From an uncultured Clostridia bacterium (GTDB lineage Bacteria > Bacillota > Clostridia > Oscillospirales > Ruminococcaceae): a stretch of DNA of 64,000 nucleotides. Location: contig CANQOC010000001.1 of NCBI GenBank assembly GCA_947625375.1, positions 120,842-184,841 of the forward strand, in the 5' to 3' direction. A program made the translations under genes and the position numbers. Below the pieces are notes generated by a model, which saw only the letters and a list, made by a program, of their open reading frames with translations, searched no databases and was not told the DNA's origin. Below, in pieces: positions 27,379 to 35,581 of the stretch; the first letter of the stretch is position 1; every line of letters begins with the position of its first letter.

Positions 27379-27576
27379 TCACTGAAATAGTTTACAACCT
27401 TCGACTTTGAACTCCTCAATTTTGGCGAGGAGGTCATCAACTGTGCATTCAAGATAATCTGCCAGACAATCCATGCAATAATAGTTTGTTATTTCTAAGC
27501 CCAAGAGTTTTTTATTTATTCCTACGGTTTCCTTGTCAAGGTTTTCTTGACCGCAAATTACACAACTATACTTCAT
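27379..27576 (-). CDS. Small zinc-ribbon protein of the BREX operon
   Basis: 65 residues. Two CxxC pairs (CVIC at 5-8 and CMDC at 34-37) form a likely zinc ribbon, followed by a helical tail (ECTVDDLLAKIEEFKVEGC). It begins 3 bases after the brxL stop with AAAGGG upstream and lies 9 bases before the desulfurase, so it is cotranscribed with both. The function is unknown; a sulfur or metal adaptor between the desulfurase and BrxP is only a guess. Confidence 0.75.
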   Translation of the reverse strand: MKYSCVICGQENLDKETVGINKKLLGLEITNYYCMDCLADYLECTVDDLLAKIEEFKVEGCKLFQ

Positions 27577-27579
27577 AGG

Positions 27580-29022
27580 CTAACCCTTTAAAGTGAATTC
27601 CGGCATTTGCTTATCCTCGTTTTTGTATTCAGAATCAAGAATCGAAAGCTGACGCCATATAATTTTTCTCATTTTAATCGCCGGACGTAGGCAATATTTC
27701 ATAAATTCTTTTGGATTGACATCGCTAACTGAACGCACATTAGGGAAAAGCAGTTTTAAGTACGCCGTAGCAATTCTTTTGACTGCTTCGGTATGGCGAA
27801 CATAGGCGTCATCAGATACTTCCACGAGCTCGTCGACAATGGCTCTGTAGCTTGCATCCCCTCTCAGCAAGTGGAGAACCGAGCAAAAATACTCAGAATT
27901 CAACGCCCACCCCGATACTTTGAGATTATCTTTCATTTTGGGAATGTCCCAGCCTTTTATAAATCCATGTATTCTGTCTACAAGGGCGCTTTCCTGGAAC
28001 AGCATGGGGAGTTCGGAAAACATACTTGCGTATTCATCCATATTTTCAACCGAAATATTTCCCAGCAGAATGACCCCTGCATCTGATTCTCCATCGTATC
28101 CGTCAACATTGAAACGACCTCGTTCCATGTATCCTTGCATGATAGAACGCATTTCATTGATGTTGTCAAAAGTTACTAATTTGACTTCATCTATAGCTAC
28201 AAAATCATGACATACAATAAAGCCGGGAGCCCGTCTCGCCTTATCATAAAACATTTTGCTCCGAGTAATCTTTCCCCCATCAGTAAGCAGCCCATACTTG
28301 CTGATGTTGCCAAAGACATATGATTTACCGGTGCCTTTTGGAGCAAGCTCTAATAAATTGAGCTTTTTCTCTACAAACGGAAGAAGCCTTGCAAGCATCG
28401 CAAGTTTTTCAGATTCATCAGCATATCCTTGTGCGTTGTAATCTATCGCTCCAAGAACAATATCGATCCACTCGGAAACAGAGAATTCAGCTCGAGCGTC
28501 TTTATAAAATTCCGGGTCAGCAGTATAAGGACAGAAGTTTGTAAAACTTGTCATTTTTATCTTGCCCGGAAGTTTCGGTCTTGCAGCGTCATCCGGCATA
28601 CGGTATCCCAGTTCTATGACTCCCCATGTTTCTTGAGCATGGGTCAATTCGCTCTTGTAACTTTCCCAAACATGAGGCTCAATGATTGTTTCCTTACTCG
28701 ACAATCCAAAATTGGGCAGTGAAAAGGAAATCTCACCTGTTCGGATATCGATGTCAACGGCAACTTTCGTCAATATTTTTACTCGCTCATTTTCATAAAT
28801 GATTCTGTTTTTTATGCTGATCCAATCTTCTTTTCGCGGCAAATATGTTTGAATAAACTGAGTCACTTCCTCAGCGTCATAATTGCCGTCCTCATCTTCA
28901 AATTTTTTAAGAACCCAGTCCCTCAAGAAAGACGGCAAGCCAAGGGAAGAAAAGAAATTACTCTTTTTTAGGTCCTTATAAACTACCATTTCATCAAAGC
29001 ATTCTCGTAGTTTGCTTTCCAT
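27580..29022 (-). CDS. brxL: BREX protein BrxL, short form
   Basis: 480-residue AAA+-like BrxL: Walker A APKGTGKS (227-234), Walker B FVAIDEV (about 274-280), and the conserved LNLLELAP and LVDRIHGFIKGWDIPKM blocks. In type 1 BREX, BrxL is longer and carries a Lon-protease-like C-terminal domain; this protein stops before any such domain. The ATG at 29022 follows AGGAGG, 15 bases after pglZ. BrxL forms DNA-binding rings in the type 1 system and is needed for defence there. The short form may be normal for type 4. Confidence 0.88.
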   Translation of the reverse strand: MESKLRECFDEMVVYKDLKKSNFFSSLGLPSFLRDWVLKKFEDEDGNYDAEEVTQFIQTYLPRKEDWISIKNRIIYENERVKILTKVAVDIDIRTGEISFSLPNFGLSSKETIIEPHVWESYKSELTHAQETWGVIELGYRMPDDAARPKLPGKIKMTSFTNFCPYTADPEFYKDARAEFSVSEWIDIVLGAIDYNAQGYADESEKLAMLARLLPFVEKKLNLLELAPKGTGKSYVFGNISKYGLLTDGGKITRSKMFYDKARRAPGFIVCHDFVAIDEVKLVTFDNINEMRSIMQGYMERGRFNVDGYDGESDAGVILLGNISVENMDEYASMFSELPMLFQESALVDRIHGFIKGWDIPKMKDNLKVSGWALNSEYFCSVLHLLRGDASYRAIVDELVEVSDDAYVRHTEAVKRIATAYLKLLFPNVRSVSDVNPKEFMKYCLRPAIKMRKIIWRQLSILDSEYKNEDKQMPEFTLKG

Positions 29023-29037
29023 ATGGTTATCCTCCTA

Positions 29038-31341
29038 TTACAGTAATTCTTTTTCGCTTTGCCCTTCTTTACGAACTATGAATTGGAGCTTTTCTGCCAT
29101 CAAATTATTTCCTGAGTAAACGTCCGCAAAATAAGTGCCCTGCTTTTTTAATTCCGGCATATCTACTTGATAATAGTTTGCATCTATAGGAACTGCCTCG
29201 TAGGAAACATCATTAACCACAATACTCAAATTTTGTAAAGCAGCAGTAGAAAACACTTTCAGTGCGGCCTTTTTGCGGAAACTTACTTCTATAATCGGTA
29301 TTCCCTCCGGAGACAAAGCCGTTTTGTCTAAAGCCATTAGAATGATTTCAGGAGTTGAAGACATATAGGTGAGTTCTATGATGGGAACACAGATCTCTTC
29401 AAGAGTGGCACCACCATGAACCTCAACATTTGCTTTCCTGCCACCCTTAAATCGGTCATAATTTGCCAATGCCCAAAAGTCTCCTGCATCTGCTACGAAG
29501 TCAGGCTTAGAATCAATATCGCTCTTTGGGCAGCAGCGTCCGGAATGTTCCCCTTTTTCTGACATCTCCCATATATTCTCTTTGTCATAAAGAACAGCAA
29601 GTCTGCTTGAGCCGTGGTCAGATATCATAAATATACGGGCAGCTTTACCTTCGGATAAATCATCTTTGATTTTTGTAAGCACACTTTTTATTACTTCCAG
29701 CTCTTTAATAAGATGTATGGGCAGCTTTGTATTTTTATAGAAGTCATAATCATATTTGCCATGATGCTTTATATCATCAAGCTCCTTATTAAACACTACA
29801 GGATAAGATAAACCGGTAAAGCAATCTACAAATTCTTTATTACGGGTTGTTATAGACGGCAACTCAGCCCTGCATACTGTAATATTTGCAAGCAGCTTAA
29901 GGTTATGACAAACACTAACAATATAGCCGAGATACTCTACGCCCATTGCATCCATGAAATATAGTTGAGAATCTTTTTTGTCTAAACTCTCAATGACTGT
30001 GGATCGAGGGTTAAGAATAAGGCTGTATTCGCGCTTTTCTGCCTGTTCCTCAACCTCTTTCTCAAATTCGGGAAAGATTTTGTTAATTACTTTTTGATAC
30101 TTGTAGTCTTGGAAATATTGGTTGAGCAAATCGCTGCTAAAACGATAAGGCTTAAGGTAAGCATATAAATCCGGATAAATCCTTTGAATTATTTTTTCTA
30201 ACTCAATACGTTCATAATCAGTTCCATACTTATCGAGAAAAGCAAATATTGTTTCCTGCTCTTTCTGTGTATTATCTGTAAGATAATAAATAGAATCTCT
30301 TCCTTTGCTAAGAACAATTTTGCAATATGAAGACAGTTCCGAACTCGGATTATGCATTTGTTTTAAGACAGTTTTCCTTATATCATAGCATGACCAAAAA
30401 TCGCTGTCAGAGATATCTTTATCAAGGAGACAGCGATAAATCTGACGAGGAAGATCCTGTGCATTGATTGATTTATTTGCAGCAGATGTAAGGCACCAAT
30501 TAGAGCCTCCCCCGAACATTTTAAGAGCTATAAAGTATAACCATCGTTTCTGTTCAGGATAATAAACATAGTTTGAAAATGAGTTATCCAAGGCTTTATG
30601 ACTGATAAATTCGCTGTCTATAACATCAGCCCAGCTTTTTTTATTTGTAAACAACCCAAGGGCATAATTCCACTGTTCTTCTGTGCCAAACGACCGCTGT
30701 AAGGTCTTTGTAGAAGCATCCTTTAGCATTATCGCATCATAGGCAGAACGCAAACTTGAAATACTATATAACGCGTGAGGAAACATTTCCTTATTTTTGC
30801 GGGTAATTACATATATAGTATCTTCACTCCTGTCCTCTATCTCGGAAAATTTATTAATTCCATGTATTACTTTGACCGATTTGGGCAGGGGTATATTTGG
30901 ATCAGCGAAAACTATATCCGGAGTTTTTTGCAGTTCGCCCTCGATGCTGATTATTCGCCTTTTAAGCCTGGGATCAGTCATATTCAAATATGATCCGCAC
31001 TGAAAGGTCAGAAATACTGCACGGCCTTTAATGGATAAATTGAGCACCTCTCGGATAGAATTGCGGACTTTTCGTTCGCCCAACAGCTTCAAAAAGGCAG
31101 TTACTCCAGTAACAAAGAGAGCATTTTCGCTTAAAATTACTTGATTCAAGAGGTTGTCGAAAAGCGGCAGACCATCTTCAGAGCAAAAATTACTTGCCTG
31201 AAGTAACACATTGCTTCCTACATGATAATGCTCAACAATCTCACTTAAATCCATAGAATTTTGAACATCCACAATCAATGGAAGCCCTTCTTCCTTAGAC
31301 AAGTACCTATCGATTTTCTGTATGTACTGCTTTTGAATCAT
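29038..31341 (-). CDS. pglZ: BREX phosphatase-fold protein PglZ
   Basis: 767 residues. An N-terminal region of unassigned fold is followed by an alkaline-phosphatase-superfamily PglZ domain, with the metal-site motifs YFMDAMGVEY (about 460), ISDHGSSR (about 573) and EVHGGATLEE (about 643). A C-terminal beta-rich domain follows. PglZ is the hallmark gene of all BREX types. The ATG at 31341 has AGGGTG upstream; 13 bases from brxC. Confidence 0.93.
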   Translation of the reverse strand: MIQKQYIQKIDRYLSKEEGLPLIVDVQNSMDLSEIVEHYHVGSNVLLQASNFCSEDGLPLFDNLLNQVILSENALFVTGVTAFLKLLGERKVRNSIREVLNLSIKGRAVFLTFQCGSYLNMTDPRLKRRIISIEGELQKTPDIVFADPNIPLPKSVKVIHGINKFSEIEDRSEDTIYVITRKNKEMFPHALYSISSLRSAYDAIMLKDASTKTLQRSFGTEEQWNYALGLFTNKKSWADVIDSEFISHKALDNSFSNYVYYPEQKRWLYFIALKMFGGGSNWCLTSAANKSINAQDLPRQIYRCLLDKDISDSDFWSCYDIRKTVLKQMHNPSSELSSYCKIVLSKGRDSIYYLTDNTQKEQETIFAFLDKYGTDYERIELEKIIQRIYPDLYAYLKPYRFSSDLLNQYFQDYKYQKVINKIFPEFEKEVEEQAEKREYSLILNPRSTVIESLDKKDSQLYFMDAMGVEYLGYIVSVCHNLKLLANITVCRAELPSITTRNKEFVDCFTGLSYPVVFNKELDDIKHHGKYDYDFYKNTKLPIHLIKELEVIKSVLTKIKDDLSEGKAARIFMISDHGSSRLAVLYDKENIWEMSEKGEHSGRCCPKSDIDSKPDFVADAGDFWALANYDRFKGGRKANVEVHGGATLEEICVPIIELTYMSSTPEIILMALDKTALSPEGIPIIEVSFRKKAALKVFSTAALQNLSIVVNDVSYEAVPIDANYYQVDMPELKKQGTYFADVYSGNNLMAEKLQFIVRKEGQSEKELL

Positions 31342-31354
31342 AGTTTACACCCTA

Positions 31355-34300
31355 TCAACTTTCTTTGATAATCTCCATGCCAACAACCATGTTGTCCTTG
31401 ATAAGCTCTTTGAGATATCTTTTCACATCCTCAATGTCCATACTATCAATTTTTTCAAGCGCCTTAGTACATCCTTCGCGTATATACTTATCCTCAGCCA
31501 TTTGCTGAAGCTTTTTGTCTACCTCGGGAAGCGCAAACCAGTCATACGGCTCTGAGGAAATGCGGCTACTTAGGTAAGATTTTACCTCATCGACATCCGT
31601 CAACATTACGGCGTATGATTTTATAATACTCTCGCGGAAAATGCGGTCAAGCTCGTTGGGATTGTTGAGAATAGAATAAAAGCCGGCACTGCTCAAATAT
31701 TCAATTGCCTTTTCTATGCTGCTTGCATCTGGATGGCTATGATTTACTGCCATAAATGCAGAACGAGCTGTTTGCACCTCGTTGTCCGGCACCAAACAAA
31801 GTATTGGCATTTTATGTTCTTTAGACCACTGCCTCGGAGTTTCGGAGTTCGTTTTTTCTTTCCACAGCTGTTTAAGCTTCTCGGTATCCGACCCGATTCG
31901 ATACTTTTCTACTTTGTCAGCAACAAGACTGATATAGTCTTGCTTGTCGTATGTGAATGTGCCAGCGGGTATAGTTTGATAGATAGCTCGTACATCATCA
32001 TCTGTAAAGCCTTCAAGGTAATATTCGCATACCTTTTTGAACACATCGATTTGATTGCCGTAAAATGCGTTGAATTCTTCAGCATGGGCGGTCAACAGCT
32101 CTAAAAACTTTTGCTTTTGAGAATCAAGTAAGACTCCGGCTTTCTTCATCGAATGAAGTGCTTCCAAAAATGGCGTTACATTTCCGAAGTAGTTTTTACC
32201 TGCAGTAAACGAAATTCGAATGAGACCGCACTTATCGCACCATTCGCGGATTGCTCCGTTAAAAGATGCACTCTTAGAAATGACCTTGTTACTTTCTGCT
32301 ACAATTTTATATTCTAATATAACTTCACGAATTTTTTGCTGTGCAGTTTCGAGATTCCATACCCAATTGGCGGCATCAGCGTCAAACTTTGAACGAAGAA
32401 TATTAATGTACTGACCATTGTCTCCAATTTCTTCTGCAAGGGAATTGAGAATTCCTCCTTCAAAGTTACGAACATATTCACGCATTCCGGCTGTACAGTT
32501 ATCCTTGGTGAGTATTTCCTTGAGATCAGTTTTTGCAGAAGGATACTCAAGAACCAGATTTCCTATATCGGCAGCTATATCAATGTCGGTTTTGGATTTA
32601 CCGATATTATTGCTGTTGGCAATACCACAATAATAGTCAATCAATTTATCCAAAACGGCTTTTTCGGTTTTAATACCGTTAGGTAATGTAATATGTTTAA
32701 CAGTCCAAATCGGGAAAGAAAACTCTTTCATTTTATTGCGGATTCTCTCACGGGTTTGTTCTACGGAAGAACACAGGTTAAGCGGTATGCCAAAAGCCTC
32801 AGAGGTCGTTTCATTGAAAGATTTCTCTGCTTTTGTCATAGCAACAATGTATTTATCCTTATAACGCGGGTTTGAGGTAATGCGAAGATTAATAACCTCA
32901 CTGACCATATCTTTGAGTTTGTTTAGGTCTAATACATCATTGGATAAACCGTCGCTCCAACTATAAGAACCGTCAATATATTCCTTTAAAACAAATCCCA
33001 AAATAAATGCCGTTAAGTTGCAGGGCATAAAGCCATATGGTTTAGCCTCCAGTAAATCATAAATGCTGCGAATAGATACTCTCCCGGAATCTGATTTGAA
33101 CGCCCTTGTAATAACACTGTCAACATCAATTTTTATTTGTGAAATCAAAAGATTAGGATGCGTTTTCCAATACTCTAAATCATTCCATGCCTCTTTAAGA
33201 TTAGTTTCAAGCTTTGTGTTGATATTTCCAGAGGAAAAAGTTTGTCTTGTTTCCCTTGTCGCACCGCATTCAACACCAAGTTTCAGATTGGATAGTGTGT
33301 ACATGGTGGGCAAAACGTTATACGCTGCTTCCAAGCACTTAGGATATCGGTTAATATTAATCGTTTGAAGTATCCCAAATAGAGAATCCAGATTTACAGC
33401 GCGTTCACCTAAAGGCTTTTCTTCTGTATAAACCATAAATTCGCCGGTTGAAATTCTATTTCTCCATTTTGACAATATATCTTTGGCATTAGCTCCATAC
33501 TGTTTAGCTAAATCATCATCTTTCTTCTGGTGATATATCGAATAGGATAGTTCATTACGAAACTGTTCATAACCGTCTTTACCAAAAGGAGAAGTAGACG
33601 CATCTATGAACACGATGTGGAAACTACCGTCATCCAATGCCTCTTTGATTTTTTTAGAAATTATCAAAGCCTCTTCGTCGCTTTTAGCAAAGCAAACAAC
33701 GGCGGGAATTTTATTATAAAGATCATCTTCCTTATTGCGTATTAACCGAATTGTTTGGTCAAAATCGCTTGACGAAACATATCGCAGATCATAACGCAAC
33801 TTTAACGCACCGTTAAGAGAAATCACATTTGCAACAGTTTTATTTTCATTGACAGCAAGAATCTCGTTTATGAAAGTGGAGGTAGAACGTGTATCAATTT
33901 CGTCTCTTATGTCAATGAGTATAGATTCATCAACATCACTCACATAGGCAGCATAACAAGATTTCCCAAGTCCTATTTTTTTGGGAAATAGTACTTTATC
34001 TTTAACCAAACGATCTGCGCAATGGCTGGCACTGTCTTCAAGATCGGTACCTTCAAATGCAAGATCTATATTTTTAGAATCAGGTATGAATAACTCGACT
34101 GCATCACCGACGCGCTGAGAAATAGCCTGTAAAAGAAGAACTGTCTTTAAAATGCGTTTCTCGTCAGAATCCAATTTTTGATTGGAATTTTTAACATAAT
34201 AGTCAAGAATTGAGCGAACATCATTTGCCAATAAATCTCGTCCGTTATCATAGAAGAATTCCCAAAGCATGTCTATTGTAAGAAGAGGGTTATCATTATC

Positions 34301-35569
34301 CGGTCCATAATTATCTATAAACCACTGAAAGCCCTTGATTTCATCGCCGCGGTCATTCTTAATAAAATCAAACATACTGCGTTGGTCAGAACCAAATGCT
34401 GTGGAAATGTGCTTGAGCAGCAGAGCCGCATAAGGATGAAGCGGCAGAATCCCGAGCATTTCCTGATCATTTATTTTTGCAACAGTCTTAACAATTTTGC
34501 GTGAGTCTTCTGTGCGATCGGCAAGATCATTTACAATATCGTTCCAATCTTTAATAACCGTTTCATCTTTGTTCTTTTCCAAGGCTGCTCCCATCAGCTG
34601 GAATGCAATATTTTCTGGGAGACTTATCAAACAATGAGGAGATACGAACCTATCGTTAAGCTTGATGAAATCTTTATCACCTTCATGAAACAGTCCTGAA
34701 CTGACGTGCGTAACTAAAACAAAGTAGAACGGTTCCGTTTCGCTTAGCTCGCATAATTCTTGGAAACCCGTGAGATTACGAGCGTTGTTATAAAAATATT
34801 CTGTAAACTCGTCCCAGATCAAAACGATTGCTTTTAATCCGTTTTCATGAATAACTTCCGTAAGCCATTTGCAAAGATCACTGGTGGTCATGGAAAAAGC
34901 TCGAATTTGACGTTCATGAGCGACTTTAAATATTTTGTCCATCAAAGCGTGAAGTGGAGCGTCTTGATATTTTTTTAACTTTTCTACAATAGCATCTACG
35001 TCGTCTCCGCCAAAAAGGTTGGCATAGCTGCCCGTGACATAAATATTAAAGCTCTGCTTATTTTCTGTATCAGAAAGATACCGAATCATGCCCTCCCTTA
35101 AGGAGTCGCCGGCTTTATTATCAATGCCCGCTTCCTTCAAAGCTCTATCTACGCTTTCTTGAATAGCAAGTACCAAGTCATTATCGCCATGAATATTAGA
35201 TGACCCATAACGATGCACCGTAAGGATTTTACCGCTATTTTTTATTCTTTGAAGATTATTTTTTAAATCCGTGTCCAAACGATACTTTTCAAAATACTCT
35301 TGCGTATCATTAGAATCAGCGTCTAAAAGTTTCTTTAAGGTCAACACGGCATGAGATTTACCTGTGCCATACGCGCCTTCGACCCATATAGACAGTTTTT
35401 GCTTTCTGTCAAGAACATTTACTACCGTTTTTAGAAGTTTTACAAATGCTTCATGAGGAAAGAACTTCTTCCACATTTCAGGGTTACTGGTAATAACGGC
35501 CTCGTTAACTGCAGGAAAATAATCAGGGTCAATGTCAAAATAGTAGCGATACTTTTCCAAAAAAGCCAT
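31355..35569 (-). CDS. brxC: BREX ATPase BrxC/PglY
   Basis: 1404-residue P-loop ATPase. Walker A GAYGTGKSH (65-73) and Walker B VLIWDEFTEYF (about 246-256), followed by a long mostly helical region, as in BrxC/PglY. It is one of the conserved BREX core proteins and is thought to form the central complex with PglZ and the modification enzyme. The ATG at 35569 follows AGGAGG; 12 bases after brxP. Intact, with no frameshift. Confidence 0.92.
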   Translation of the reverse strand: MAFLEKYRYYFDIDPDYFPAVNEAVITSNPEMWKKFFPHEAFVKLLKTVVNVLDRKQKLSIWVEGAYGTGKSHAVLTLKKLLDADSNDTQEYFEKYRLDTDLKNNLQRIKNSGKILTVHRYGSSNIHGDNDLVLAIQESVDRALKEAGIDNKAGDSLREGMIRYLSDTENKQSFNIYVTGSYANLFGGDDVDAIVEKLKKYQDAPLHALMDKIFKVAHERQIRAFSMTTSDLCKWLTEVIHENGLKAIVLIWDEFTEYFYNNARNLTGFQELCELSETEPFYFVLVTHVSSGLFHEGDKDFIKLNDRFVSPHCLISLPENIAFQLMGAALEKNKDETVIKDWNDIVNDLADRTEDSRKIVKTVAKINDQEMLGILPLHPYAALLLKHISTAFGSDQRSMFDFIKNDRGDEIKGFQWFIDNYGPDNDNPLLTIDMLWEFFYDNGRDLLANDVRSILDYYVKNSNQKLDSDEKRILKTVLLLQAISQRVGDAVELFIPDSKNIDLAFEGTDLEDSASHCADRLVKDKVLFPKKIGLGKSCYAAYVSDVDESILIDIRDEIDTRSTSTFINEILAVNENKTVANVISLNGALKLRYDLRYVSSSDFDQTIRLIRNKEDDLYNKIPAVVCFAKSDEEALIISKKIKEALDDGSFHIVFIDASTSPFGKDGYEQFRNELSYSIYHQKKDDDLAKQYGANAKDILSKWRNRISTGEFMVYTEEKPLGERAVNLDSLFGILQTININRYPKCLEAAYNVLPTMYTLSNLKLGVECGATRETRQTFSSGNINTKLETNLKEAWNDLEYWKTHPNLLISQIKIDVDSVITRAFKSDSGRVSIRSIYDLLEAKPYGFMPCNLTAFILGFVLKEYIDGSYSWSDGLSNDVLDLNKLKDMVSEVINLRITSNPRYKDKYIVAMTKAEKSFNETTSEAFGIPLNLCSSVEQTRERIRNKMKEFSFPIWTVKHITLPNGIKTEKAVLDKLIDYYCGIANSNNIGKSKTDIDIAADIGNLVLEYPSAKTDLKEILTKDNCTAGMREYVRNFEGGILNSLAEEIGDNGQYINILRSKFDADAANWVWNLETAQQKIREVILEYKIVAESNKVISKSASFNGAIREWCDKCGLIRISFTAGKNYFGNVTPFLEALHSMKKAGVLLDSQKQKFLELLTAHAEEFNAFYGNQIDVFKKVCEYYLEGFTDDDVRAIYQTIPAGTFTYDKQDYISLVADKVEKYRIGSDTEKLKQLWKEKTNSETPRQWSKEHKMPILCLVPDNEVQTARSAFMAVNHSHPDASSIEKAIEYLSSAGFYSILNNPNELDRIFRESIIKSYAVMLTDVDEVKSYLSSRISSEPYDWFALPEVDKKLQQMAEDKYIREGCTKALEKIDSMDIEDVKRYLKELIKDNMVVGMEIIKES

Positions 35570-35581
35570 ATGTTTTCCTCC

